Shown here piece after piece: positions 36,177 through 44,355 of a stretch of 64,000 nt of DNA. The notes beneath the pieces are model-generated. The model did no database searches. It was not told the origin of the DNA and was given only the letters and a program-made list of their open reading frames with translations. The DNA lies in contig NZ_ATXF01000006.1 of the NCBI RefSeq assembly GCF_000421545.1, positions 62,001 through 126,000 of the forward strand, given 5' to 3'. Position 1 is the first letter of the stretch; the number at the start of each line of letters is the position of its first letter. Source of the stretch: Agromyces italicus DSM 16388 (GTDB lineage: Bacteria; Actinomycetota; Actinomycetes; Actinomycetales; Microbacteriaceae). A program made the position numbers and the translations under genes.

Positions 36177-36746
36177 TCAGTTCTGCGGATTGCTCATACA
36201 GAGGTCGAACACCTCGGCGTCAACTTCGAAGGGCAGCGGATCCCCGCTGGTCGACGCATCCAAGTACGCCGTCACATCGGAACCCGTCACTTCCTCATCG
36301 ACACCGTCGTGACGCACGAAGCACTCCGCGACGATGTCTGGGAAGTCCTGCGCGTCTGGGTTGCGGACGAGATTCACATAGAAAGGTTCGATGAGGACAC
36401 GCGTGCCGGCTGAGCAGCGGTCGGCGACCGCATCGTAGGCAGCAATGTCACCCGACACTTGGTACGAGTAGTAGCCGCCCTGATCGATTGGGAGGACATC
36501 GGCCCCTGCATCCTTTATGCACTTCACATACCGGGCCACAGCTTCCTCGTACTCATCGCGGGACACGGTGAGGTCGTCGAACACGTCCCGTTCGAAGTCG
36601 GTTGTCGCTTGGCGCTGTGCATCCCGCGCGGCCTCAGCGTATGGACCGTCAGCCTCAGCCTCAGGAGCGCTGCACGCCGCCAGCAGCAGAAGGGTTGCCC
36701 CGGCCGCCATCGCAGCCGGGGCAACCCGAAGGAAACTTGGGATCAA
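36177..36746 (-). CDS. Lipoprotein of unknown function in the low-GC operon
   Basis: 189 aa if started at the TTG at 36746, which overlaps the stop of the small secreted protein (TTGA). This start gives a complete lipoprotein signal: Arg7, a hydrophobic stretch and the lipobox LLAAC with Cys25. Starting at the internal ATG would remove the basic n-region. The mature part is acidic and helical with four more Cys (YVKCIKDAG, VADRCSAG, VAECFVRHD, FDLCMSNP), perhaps two disulphides. I recognise no family. The location between peptide and exporter genes suggests an immunity or accessory role. Confidence 0.8.
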   Translation of the reverse strand: MIPSFLRVAPAAMAAGATLLLLAACSAPEAEADGPYAEAARDAQRQATTDFERDVFDDLTVSRDEYEEAVARYVKCIKDAGADVLPIDQGGYYSYQVSGDIAAYDAVADRCSAGTRVLIEPFYVNLVRNPDAQDFPDIVAECFVRHDGVDEEVTGSDVTAYLDASTSGDPLPFEVDAEVFDLCMSNPQN

Positions 36747-37081
36747 AAGTTGTACCAGCCATCCATGCCCGAGCTGGTGCCAACCCGGGCTGCATGGCCG
36801 GCGTTGGTGCCGGACGAATTGGAGACGTACGCGTAGTCGTTTGCCATGATCGCACTGTCGTACGCAGTCGGGAACGAAGCGAGGTACCGGTAGATACGTG
36901 CCTGTCCTCGGGAAGTACTGGTGCAGCCGTTCGGGTTCAACCCTGTCCACGTCGAGCCTTTCGACGGGGTCCAGGAACAGATCGCGTTTGCGGGCGCCGC
37001 TGCGGTGATGGTCAACCCGCCAGCCAGCAACAGGGCGGCTCCCCCTGCAACGGCTGCCCGCTTCAGACTGCTGAACTTCAT
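36743..37081 (-). CDS. Small secreted protein with two cysteines, first gene of the low-GC operon
   Basis: 112 aa; the ATG at 37081 follows GAGGGAG. A Sec signal peptide is clear: basic KFSSLKR, hydrophobic core, cleavage after APANA (residue 33). The mature ~79 aa are rich in Gly, Ser, Thr, Asn and aromatics, with Cys35 and Cys53 suited to one disulphide, and end in GMDGWYNF. The tail AGHAARVG...WYNF faintly recalls lactococcin 972 (AGVWAKATVG...YYNF), a Sec-secreted bacteriocin also linked to ABC genes, but the rest does not align by eye. A bacteriocin-like or signalling role is inference. Confidence 0.8.
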   Translation of the reverse strand: MKFSSLKRAAVAGGAALLLAGGLTITAAAPANAICSWTPSKGSTWTGLNPNGCTSTSRGQARIYRYLASFPTAYDSAIMANDYAYVSNSSGTNAGHAARVGTSSGMDGWYNF

Positions 37082-37451
37082 GTCGCACTCCCTCACATCG
37101 TTGGTCGGTTAGGCGACCCTAACAGGAAAAATCAGGCGTCCATATCATTTATGGGGCGTGCCGGGCTCGCCGTTCCCGTGCTGGTGAACGCACATCGCGG
37201 AAGCATCGCGGCGAGGGTGTGCCGGCTCCCAGCGAACCCCCAGACCTCTTAGGCGGTTAGCCGACGGACGGTCTGGCTCCCATCGAGCCCAGTCGTGGCA
37301 GGCGTCGAGAATGCATGGCACCCAGGCGCTGAAGGAGTATCCAGGACATCGCCGCAAAGATTGCAGCTGCCATTCTCCCGCCTGAGCGTGTTCTCCTGCC
37401 ATAGAGCCCGCACCCCTCGTCGTGCGTTCGGAGCACCGAGGGCGAGCCTCG
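37082..37451. other. 370-nt gap upstream of the low-GC operon
   Basis: Must hold the promoter of the five-gene operon; on the minus strand a TAGGGT lies ~30 nt before the start with an AT-rich stretch (GATTTTTCCTG) before it. The rest, up to the APC permease stop at 37452, shows no gene. A single CAGGACATCG at 37342 resembles one box of the four-box repeat but has no partners. No direct repeats, tRNA or integrase mark an island boundary. Confidence 0.5.
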
Positions 37452-39044
37452 TCAGTCCTCCGCGACCGCGCGCGAGAGCGTCTCGCCGCGGAAGTAGGCC
37501 GGGCGCTTCCAGCGCTGCCAGAACATGACGGCGACGCCCGACAGCAGGATGACCATGCCGAGCACGAACACGAGGCCGAGCCCGCCGATGTTCGAGCCCG
37601 AGCCATAGCCGGGGTCCATGCTGTCGACGAGCGTCGTGAAGAAGAGCACCGCGAGGATCGTGCCGCCGACGAACGGCGCGATCAGCCGGAAGAACACGTT
37701 GCGGGCGCTCGCGAAGAGCGTCTTGCGGAAGTACCACACGCACGCGAACGCCGTGATGCCGTAGTAGAAGCAGATCATCATGCCGAGCGTCGTGATCGTG
37801 TCCCACAGCACGTCTTCGCTCACGAAGCGCATGACCGTGTAGAACACCGCGGCGACGACCGCCGCGACGACCGTCGCGTAGCCCGGCGTGAAGAACCGCG
37901 GGCTCACCGACGCGAACTTATGCGGCAGGGCACCGTAATGCCCCATCGCGAGCAGGGTGCGCGCGGGCGACACGAAGGTCGACTGCAGCGACGCCGCCGA
38001 GCTCGACAGCACCGCGAGCGACATGAAGATCGCGAGCGGTCCGAGGATCGGGCCGGCGAGGTAGAAGAACGCGTTCTCCTGGATCGCCTCGTTGCCGAGC
38101 CCCACACCCGTCGTTCCGACGCCCGCGAACGCGAGCGAACCCATCGCGACGAAGAGGTAGATCGCCACGACGATCGTCACGGTCAGGGTCGCCGCCCGGC
38201 CGGGCGTCGTGCGCGACCCCTTCGTCTCCTCGTTCATCGTGAGCGTCACGTCCCAGCCCCAGAACACGAAGAGCGAGACCGAGAGCCCGGCGACGACGGC
38301 CGAGAACGAGCCGACCTCGAAGGGGTTGAACCAGCTGAGCTCGACCGGCGTCGCGTCGAACGCGGTGCCGTTCGCGACATGCCAGAACGCCGCGACGCCG
38401 AAGCCGATCATGACGAGCAGCTGGAACCCGACGAGCCAGTACTGCACCTTCTGCGTCGTCTGCATGTCGCGGTACGAGATGAGCGTCGCCCCGAGGATGA
38501 ACACGAGACAGGTGACGACGTTGACGAACGGGTTCGCGACCAGGCCGGCGACGGCCGCGGCATCCCCGCCGAAGAACCCGACCACCTGCGAGACCGCGAG
38601 GTAGAAGAATTCGACCGCGATGCCCGCGAGGTTCGAGAGCACCACGACCGTCGCGGCGATGAGCCCCCAGCCGCCCATCCAGCCGAGCCACGGGCCGAAG
38701 GCCCGGGTCGCCCACGTGAACGAGGTGCCCGAGTCGGGCATCGCGCTGTTGAGCTCGCGGTAGCCGAACGCGACGAGCAGCATCGGGATGAACCCGAGCA
38801 GGAATATCGCCGGCAGCTGCGTGCCGACTTCGGCGACGGTCGGGCCGAGCGCGCCGGTCAGCGTGTACGCCGGGGCGATGCACGAGATTCCGATGACGAT
38901 CGCGCCGATGAGGCCGACCGATCCGGCCGAGAGGCCCTTCTTCGTGAGACCGTGCTCGTCGGCGCCGTCGACCGAGGCGCTCGCCGTCGTGAGCGGCGCG
39001 TTCGCCTCGGAGTGCGGGATTGCGGGGTGCTGGGAGTGCGTCAT
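37452..39044 (-). CDS. APC-superfamily amino acid / polyamine permease
   Basis: 530 aa, about 12 helices. Family markers: GLIGAIVIGISCIAPAYTLTGALG in TM1, GYRELNSAMPDSGTSFTWATRAFGPWLGW, and FVFWGWDVTLTMNEETKGSRTTPGRAA (the loop after TM6). A hydrophilic N-terminus of ~40 residues precedes TM1. It starts 11 nt after the universal stress protein gene ends, so the two are co-transcribed. The neighbourhood (putrescine oxidase, gabT, gabD) suggests import of putrescine, GABA or a related amine. Confidence 0.92.
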   Translation of the reverse strand: MTHSQHPAIPHSEANAPLTTASASVDGADEHGLTKKGLSAGSVGLIGAIVIGISCIAPAYTLTGALGPTVAEVGTQLPAIFLLGFIPMLLVAFGYRELNSAMPDSGTSFTWATRAFGPWLGWMGGWGLIAATVVVLSNLAGIAVEFFYLAVSQVVGFFGGDAAAVAGLVANPFVNVVTCLVFILGATLISYRDMQTTQKVQYWLVGFQLLVMIGFGVAAFWHVANGTAFDATPVELSWFNPFEVGSFSAVVAGLSVSLFVFWGWDVTLTMNEETKGSRTTPGRAATLTVTIVVAIYLFVAMGSLAFAGVGTTGVGLGNEAIQENAFFYLAGPILGPLAIFMSLAVLSSSAASLQSTFVSPARTLLAMGHYGALPHKFASVSPRFFTPGYATVVAAVVAAVFYTVMRFVSEDVLWDTITTLGMMICFYYGITAFACVWYFRKTLFASARNVFFRLIAPFVGGTILAVLFFTTLVDSMDPGYGSGSNIGGLGLVFVLGMVILLSGVAVMFWQRWKRPAYFRGETLSRAVAED

Positions 39045-39055
39045 CGCGGCGTCTT

Positions 39056-39931
39056 TCAGTCGGTGGGGCGCGGCACGACGATCATCGGCACCGGCAGTTC
39101 TCTGAGCATCTTCGAGCCGGTCGACCCGAGGAAGAGCCGGCTCGGGGTCGCGAGCCGGCTCGAGCCGACGAGCACGATCTCGCCGACGTGCCACTCGAGT
39201 GCGCGCACCGACTCCTCGATGCTCGATCCGGTGGCGGTCGACACGGTCGCCTCGACGGCGGCGGGAAGTGCCCGCTGCGCCTCGACGAGCACCTCGCGGG
39301 CGTGCGCCGTGCTCGTGAGGTCGGCGAGCTCCTCGTCCATGCCGGAGGGCAGGTCGATGGGCACCAACGAGAGCAGGCGCAGCGGTGCGTGCGTCGCCCG
39401 GCCCAGGCGAACGGATGCCTCGAGCACGGCGCTCGCCCCGGCGCGCTGGCCGATCGCCGCGGTGATGCGGGTGACGCCGAGCGAGATCGGCACCTCGCGC
39501 GAGCCCGCAGGGGCGAGCGCGACCGGGACATCCGAGGCGTGCAGCAGGGCACTCGCGACCGAACCGATGCGCGAACGCCCGACGATCGCGCCGCGGGCGG
39601 AGCCCACCACGATGAGCGACGCGCCGAACTCGTGCGCGGCGTCGACGAGCCCTTCGGCGAACGACTCCGCATACCGGATGTGCAGCGACTGGTCGATGTC
39701 GTCGCCGACCTTCGCGCTCGCCTCGGCGAGCCAACGCTGCGAGCGCTCCTTGACGAGCCGTTCGTAGCCGGGGTCGCGAGGCACGACGCCGCCGCGGGCC
39801 TCGATCGGCAGGATCATCACGACCTCGAGGATCGCCTCGGTCGCCCCGGCGAGCCGGGCGCCGAACGCGAGCGCGTCGGCCCCGGAGTCGTCGGCCGTGT
39901 AGCCGACGACGATGCGGAGGGATTCTGTCAT
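39056..39931 (-). CDS. Universal stress protein with two UspA domains
   Basis: 291 aa, tandem UspA domains (about 5-140 and 150-291). The start MTESLRIVVGYTADDSG is preceded by AAGGAGACC. Nucleotide-binding motifs G-2x-G-9x-G(S) appear as VVGSARGAIVGRSRIGSVAS in domain 1 and LVGSSRLATPSRLFLGSTGSKML in domain 2, so both probably bind ATP. Usp proteins are often encoded beside transporters and may modulate them; this one is immediately upstream of the APC permease in the same unit. The four-box repeat copy 3 begins 18 nt upstream of its start codon. Confidence 0.92.
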   Translation of the reverse strand: MTESLRIVVGYTADDSGADALAFGARLAGATEAILEVVMILPIEARGGVVPRDPGYERLVKERSQRWLAEASAKVGDDIDQSLHIRYAESFAEGLVDAAHEFGASLIVVGSARGAIVGRSRIGSVASALLHASDVPVALAPAGSREVPISLGVTRITAAIGQRAGASAVLEASVRLGRATHAPLRLLSLVPIDLPSGMDEELADLTSTAHAREVLVEAQRALPAAVEATVSTATGSSIEESVRALEWHVGEIVLVGSSRLATPSRLFLGSTGSKMLRELPVPMIVVPRPTD

Positions 39932-39948
39932 GCGGGTCTCCTTCGGGG

Positions 39949-40022
39949 TTTGCAGGACATCTCGGGATTTGCAGGACGTCTTGCGAAAGGGAAGTCCTGC
40001 AAACGCGCGATTGTCCTGCAAA
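39949..40022. repeat. Four-box palindromic repeat, copy 3 (74 nt, variant boxes)
   Basis: GCAGGAC boxes at 39952-39958 and 39971-39977; GTCCTGC boxes at 39994-40000 and 40013-40019. Spacing (19, 23, 19 nt) equals copy 1. All four boxes carry the same change (ACAGGAC to GCAGGAC and GTCCTGT to GTCCTGC), so every box still matches its partner. Located between puo and the universal stress protein gene. Confidence 0.88.
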
Positions 40023-40034
40023 CCCGAATCGGAA

Positions 40035-41396
40035 TCAGTTGGAGAGGATCTGCTCGGCGACGAGGCGGCCCATGCGGATCGCGCCGTCGACGTGCTGGTA
40101 GCCCTTGCCGGCCATGTCGGAGCAGGCGAAGTGGATCGGGCCGACGTTCTTGCGGAGGTCGGCGCCGTAGCGGGCGAGGCCGCCCATGTCGAAGCTCGCG
40201 GCGTACGCGCCGCGCGTCCACTCCTCGCTGCCCCAGTCGCTCTCGTAGTAGACGACGGGGTCGAGCGCCTCCGGGCCGTAGTAGTGCGAGAGCGACTCGA
40301 GGATCTTCGCCTTCCGCTCCTCGGCGGAAAGGGCGAAGACGCCGTCGGCCTCCTCGTCGGAGACGAAGCCGACGAGGGTGCCGCGGGTGTCGCCGTGGTT
40401 GGTGTTGTCGTAGGCCTCGTGGCAGAGCTCGTAGGGGCTGAACGCGGTGCCCGACAGGCCCTGCTCGCGCCAGAACGGCGTCTCGTAGACGGCGTGCACC
40501 TTGATGACGAAGCCCATCGAGAGGTGCTGGTGGAGCTGGTGCTGGCGGCGGGGCAGCGGCGGCTCGTACGAGATGCGGCTGTAGAGGATCGGCGGCACGG
40601 CGAGGATGACGCGCTTCGCGTGCACCTCGATCGAGTCGGTGACCGCGACGACGCCCTCGGCGGGGTTGTCGGGGTTCCAGCGGAGCGTGCGCACCGGCTG
40701 GTTCAGGCGCACCGCATCGCCGAGCTTCGCAGCGAGTCCGAGCGGCACCTGCTGGAGACCGCCGACGACGCGCGCGTCGAGGATGAAGTCGGCGTCGACG
40801 AGGTTCGAGAACGAGCCGGCCGACGCGGCCATGAGCAGGGCCTGGAGTGCGCTGAACGCGTGCGTCGGCTTCGTGAGCATCGCACCGGCGATGAACATGC
40901 CGATGTTGAGCTTCGCCTCCTCGTCATCGGTCTGCGTGCCGAGCCACTCGGCGAACGAGATCTCGTCGAGCTCCTTCGCGCGCGGGTGCTCCCACGGGGC
41001 ATCCGGGTCGATCTCGGCGACGAGCGCGTCGAGCTTCTCGATGAGACCGACGATCTCGCCCTCGGTCTTCGCGGGGACCGGGAAGATCTCGCCCTCGAAC
41101 AGGCGCCGCTCGCCGTCTTCGGCGATGTAGACGTTCTTGCCCTCGCGGTAGCGGGTGTAGGTCTCGAGGCCGAGCTCGGCGATCGTCTCAATCAGGGCGT
41201 CCTGGTCGGGCGAGACCCACTGGCCGCCGATCTCGAGCATGGCGCCGTCGACGTCGCCGGTCCAGAGGCGGCCGCCGACGCGGTCGCGCGCCTCGAGCAC
41301 GACGACCGATTCGCCGGCTTCCTTCAGCTTGTTGGCGGCGGTGAGGCCGGCGGCCCCAGCGCCGACGATGACGACGTCGGTCTCGATGCGTTCCAT
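40035..41396 (-). CDS. puo: Putrescine oxidase (flavin amine oxidase)
   Basis: 453 aa from the ATG at 41396. FAD-binding N-terminus DVVIVGAGAAGLTAANKLKEAGESVVVLEARDRVGGRLWT, second FAD motif GGQWVSPDQDAL, and C-terminal GPIHFACSDMAGKGYQHVDGAIRMGRLVAEQIL. Length and sequence fit the MAO-like putrescine oxidases of Rhodococcus and Kocuria, which convert putrescine with O2 to 4-aminobutanal, ammonia and H2O2. It follows gabD with a terminator-like hairpin between. With gabD, gabT and the ABC transporter it forms a putrescine-to-succinate route. Confidence 0.92.
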   Translation of the reverse strand: MERIETDVVIVGAGAAGLTAANKLKEAGESVVVLEARDRVGGRLWTGDVDGAMLEIGGQWVSPDQDALIETIAELGLETYTRYREGKNVYIAEDGERRLFEGEIFPVPAKTEGEIVGLIEKLDALVAEIDPDAPWEHPRAKELDEISFAEWLGTQTDDEEAKLNIGMFIAGAMLTKPTHAFSALQALLMAASAGSFSNLVDADFILDARVVGGLQQVPLGLAAKLGDAVRLNQPVRTLRWNPDNPAEGVVAVTDSIEVHAKRVILAVPPILYSRISYEPPLPRRQHQLHQHLSMGFVIKVHAVYETPFWREQGLSGTAFSPYELCHEAYDNTNHGDTRGTLVGFVSDEEADGVFALSAEERKAKILESLSHYYGPEALDPVVYYESDWGSEEWTRGAYAASFDMGGLARYGADLRKNVGPIHFACSDMAGKGYQHVDGAIRMGRLVAEQILSN

Positions 41397-41470
41397 GTGC
41401 TTCTCGTTTCGCTTTCGCTGGTCTTGCGGATGGGCGGCGACCCCGGTGGGGTCGGCCCGAAAAGAGGCGA

Positions 41471-41505
41471 GCGGATGCCGCGGGGCGAGCCCGTGGCATC
41501 CGCTC
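41471..41505 (-). terminator. Hairpin between gabD and puo
   Basis: AGCGGATGCCGCGGG with a partner matching at 14 of 15 positions and a GCGA-type loop. It lies ~8 nt after the gabD stop in the minus direction and may end or attenuate the gabT-gdh-gabD transcript before puo. Coordinates may be off by 1 nt. Confidence 0.7.
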
Positions 41506-41512
41506 GCGTGGC

Positions 41513-42982
41513 TCAGCTCACCGGGATGAGCGTGTACTTCGTGTCGAGGTATTCGTGGATGCCCTCCGCGCCGCCCTCGCGGCCGATGCCCGACTGCTTG
41601 ACGCCGCCGAAGGGGGCGGCCGCGTTCGAGACGAGGCCCGTGTTGAGGCCCATCATGCCCGTGGCGAGCTTCTCGATCATGCGCTGGCCGCGCGCCAGGT
41701 CCTGCGTGAAGACGTAGGAGACGAGGCCGTACTCGGTGTCGTTGGCGAGGCGGATCGCCTCGTCCTCCGAGGAGAAGGTGGTGATGCCGAGCACGGGGCC
41801 GAAGATCTCCTCCTTGAGGAGGCGGGCGTCGGCTGTGACGTCGCCGAGCACCGTCGGCGCGTAGAACGTGCCCGCGCCGTCGATCACGGTGCCGCCGGTG
41901 AGGATCTTCGCGCCCTTGCCGACCGCGTCCTGCACGAGCTCGTGGGTCGTGGCGACCGCCTTCCCGTCGATGAGCGGGCCGATGTTGACGCCGTCCTCGG
42001 TACCCCGGCCGACCGAGAAGCCGGCGACGCGCTCGGCGACGCGCTTCGAGAACTCGGCGGCGACCGACTCGTGCACGATGAAGCGGTTCGCCGCGGTGCA
42101 GGCCTGGCCGATGTTGCGGAACTTCGCGAGCATCGCGCCGTCGACCGCCTTGTCGAGGTCGGCGTCGCCGAAGACGACGAACGGGGCGTTGCCGCCGAGC
42201 TCCATCGAGGTGCGGAGGATGCAGGTCGCGGCCTGCTTCATGAGGGCGCGGCCGACCCCGGTCGAACCGGTGAAGCTGAGCTTGCGGAGGCGCGGGTCCT
42301 CGATGATCGGGCCGGAGACGGCCGAGGAGGTCGACGTCGCGATGACGTTGACGACGCCCTTGGGGAGGCCCACCTCTTCGAGCAGCTGCACGAACGCGAT
42401 CGTCGTGAGCGGCGTGAGAGCCGGGGGCTTGATGACGACGGTGCAGCCGGCCGCGAGCGCGGGCGCGATCTTGCGGGTCGCCATGGCGAGCGGGAAGTTC
42501 CACGGGGTGATGAAGAACGAGGGGCCGACGGGGCGCTGGGAGACGACCATGTGGCCGGTGCCCTCGGGATTCAGGCCGTAGCGGCCCGAGATGCGCACGG
42601 CCTCTTCGGAGAACCAGCGGAGGAACTCGCCGCCGTAGGCGACCTCGCCGCGGGCCTCGGCGAGCGGCTTGCCCATCTCGAGGGTCATCAGCAGCGCGAA
42701 CTCCTCCTTGCGCTCCTGCAGCAGGTCGAAGGCGCGGCGCAGCAGCTCGCCGCGGACGCGGGGGGCGGTCGCCGCCCACTCGTCCTGCACGGCGACGGCC
42801 GCGTCGAGGGCCTTGAGCCCGTCGGCGACGGAGGCGTCGGCGATCTCCTTGATGGTGTCGCCCGTGGCGGGGTCGATGACGGCGAGGGTCTTGCCGCCCT
42901 CGGCCGACACCCACTCGCCGGCGATGAAGAGACCGGTCTCGACCTTGTCGAGCACCGAGGCTTCGAGTGTTGCGTTCGTCAT
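41513..42982 (-). CDS. gabD: Succinate-semialdehyde dehydrogenase (NADP+), GabD type
   Basis: 489 aa. Aldehyde dehydrogenase signatures: FITPWNFPLAMATRKIAPALAAGCTVVIKPP, the general base Glu in TSMELGGNAPFVVF, and the nucleophile Cys in FRNIGQACTAANRF, the GabD-like environment. It oxidises succinate semialdehyde to succinate. A related use on 4-aminobutanal is possible, because no other dedicated aminobutyraldehyde dehydrogenase is seen in this cluster. It follows the glutamate-family dehydrogenase by 47 nt on the minus strand. Confidence 0.94.
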   Translation of the reverse strand: MTNATLEASVLDKVETGLFIAGEWVSAEGGKTLAVIDPATGDTIKEIADASVADGLKALDAAVAVQDEWAATAPRVRGELLRRAFDLLQERKEEFALLMTLEMGKPLAEARGEVAYGGEFLRWFSEEAVRISGRYGLNPEGTGHMVVSQRPVGPSFFITPWNFPLAMATRKIAPALAAGCTVVIKPPALTPLTTIAFVQLLEEVGLPKGVVNVIATSTSSAVSGPIIEDPRLRKLSFTGSTGVGRALMKQAATCILRTSMELGGNAPFVVFGDADLDKAVDGAMLAKFRNIGQACTAANRFIVHESVAAEFSKRVAERVAGFSVGRGTEDGVNIGPLIDGKAVATTHELVQDAVGKGAKILTGGTVIDGAGTFYAPTVLGDVTADARLLKEEIFGPVLGITTFSSEDEAIRLANDTEYGLVSYVFTQDLARGQRMIEKLATGMMGLNTGLVSNAAAPFGGVKQSGIGREGGAEGIHEYLDTKYTLIPVS

Positions 42983-43029
42983 GTGTGTGCTTTCCGTTCG
43001 ATGATTGCGTGGCGTGGGCGACGCATCGA

Positions 43030-44355
43030 TCAGGGGTAGAGGCCGCGCAGCTTGTGCGCTTCGGCGACGCGCTCGACCGCGAGCGCGGTGGCGGCGGTGC
43101 GAAGCGACAGCCCCCGCGAGGTCGCGTAGCCGAGCACGTGCTGCCACGCGCTGAGCATCCGCTCCTCCAGTCTGGCCTCGACCTCGTCGACGCGCCACCA
43201 GTAGGCCTGGTTCGCCTGCACCCATTCGAAGTACGAGACGATCACGCCGCCGGCGTTCGCGAGGATGTCGGGGACGACGAGGATGCCGCGCTCGCGCATG
43301 ATGCCGTCGGCGGCGGGGGTCGTCGGGCCGTTGGCGCCCTCGACGATGACCTTGGCCTGCACCCGCGCGGCGTTGCCCTCGTGGAGCACGCCCTCGACGG
43401 CGGCCGGCACGAGCAGGTCGACCTCGAGTTCGAGCAGGGCCGCACCGTCGAGCGCCTCCGCGCCGCTGAAGCCGATGACCGCACCGGTCTCGCGGACGTG
43501 GGCGGCGAGCGCCTCGATGTCGAGGCCGGCGGCGTTGAAGACGGCGCCGTACTGGTCGCTCACGGCCTGCACGGTGACGCCCGACTCGGTGAGGAACCGG
43601 GCGGCATCCGCACCGACCTTGCCGAAGCCCTGCACGGCCGCGGTGGCCTGCGACGGGGTGATGCCGGCGTGGCGGAGGGCGGCGAGCGCGATGTGCGTGA
43701 CCCCACGCGACGTCGCGCTCGCGCGCCCCTGTGAACCGCCGAGCGCGATGGGCTTGCCGGTCACGATGCCGGGCACCGTGTAGCCGCTGTTCACGGAGTA
43801 GGTGTCCATGATCCAGGCCATCGTCTGCTCGTCGGTGCCGATGTCGGGCGCGGGGATGTCGCGCTCCGGGCCGATGATCGGCAGGATCTCGCTCGTGTAG
43901 CGACGGGTCACGCGCTCGAGCTCGGCCTTGGAGTGCTCGCGGGGGTCGATCGCGATTCCGCCCTTCGCGCCGCCGTACGGCACGTCGAGCAGGGCGCACT
44001 TCCACGTCATCCACATGGCGAGCGCACGCACCTCGTCGATGTCGACGTTCGGTGCGTAGCGCAGGCCGCCCTTGGCGGGGCCGCGGCTGAAGTTGTGCTG
44101 CACGCGGTAGCCGGTGAAGAGCACCGTCTCACCCGAGTCGCGGCGCAGCGGCACCGCGACCGTGAGCTCGCGACGCGGCGTCGCGAGCATCTGGTGGGTG
44201 CCCTCCGAGAAGCCGAGCAGGCCGATGGCCTCGGCCAGCTGCGAGCGCGCGTCGGCCAGCGGGGTCGAGACGGGGGCGGCGCCGTCCTGAGCCTGTCGAA
44301 GGGATGCCGCGTGGGCGGCGTGCGGGGCGACGGCGTTGTCGATCACGGTGCTCAT
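43030..44355 (-). CDS. Glu/Leu/Phe/Val-type dehydrogenase, probably glutamate dehydrogenase
   Basis: 441 aa. ELFV dehydrogenase: GYRVQHNFSRGPAKGGLRYAPNVDIDEVRALAMWMTWKCALLDVPYGGAKGGIAIDP contains the substrate-binding and catalytic Lys residues, GTDEQTMAWIMDTYS and the NAD-binding fold VQGFGKVGADAARFL follow. Substrate-pocket residues fit glutamate. It would recycle the glutamate made by GabT to 2-oxoglutarate and ammonia. The ATG overlaps the gabT stop by 4 nt. The N-terminus contains a stretch encoded by an interspersed DNA repeat (SLRQAQDG). Confidence 0.92.
   Translation of the reverse strand: MSTVIDNAVAPHAAHAASLRQAQDGAAPVSTPLADARSQLAEAIGLLGFSEGTHQMLATPRRELTVAVPLRRDSGETVLFTGYRVQHNFSRGPAKGGLRYAPNVDIDEVRALAMWMTWKCALLDVPYGGAKGGIAIDPREHSKAELERVTRRYTSEILPIIGPERDIPAPDIGTDEQTMAWIMDTYSVNSGYTVPGIVTGKPIALGGSQGRASATSRGVTHIALAALRHAGITPSQATAAVQGFGKVGADAARFLTESGVTVQAVSDQYGAVFNAAGLDIEALAAHVRETGAVIGFSGAEALDGAALLELEVDLLVPAAVEGVLHEGNAARVQAKVIVEGANGPTTPAADGIMRERGILVVPDILANAGGVIVSYFEWVQANQAYWWRVDEVEARLEERMLSAWQHVLGYATSRGLSLRTAATALAVERVAEAHKLRGLYP
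44285..44304. repeat. Interspersed repeat inside a coding region
   Basis: TCCTGAGCCTGTCGAAGGGA, the same core as a widespread bacterial repeat (CCTTCGACAGGCTCAGG), here read in frame within the first 25 codons of the dehydrogenase as SLRQAQDG. It lies in a variable N-terminal extension, where an insertion would be tolerated. Confidence 0.75.

Noticed and set aside
37338..37365. Possible fourth copy of the four-box repeat
   Set aside because: Only one box-like CAGGACATCG is present; partners and the 19-nt spacing are missing.
33375..37451. Integrative element with attachment sites
   Set aside because: Composition suggests transfer, but no integrase, transposase, tRNA or flanking direct repeats were found, so a mobile element is not claimed.
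37145..37606. Frames in the gap upstream of the low-GC operon
   Set aside because: Arg/Ser-rich translations, no ribosome sites, and partial overlap with the APC permease in the wrong frame.
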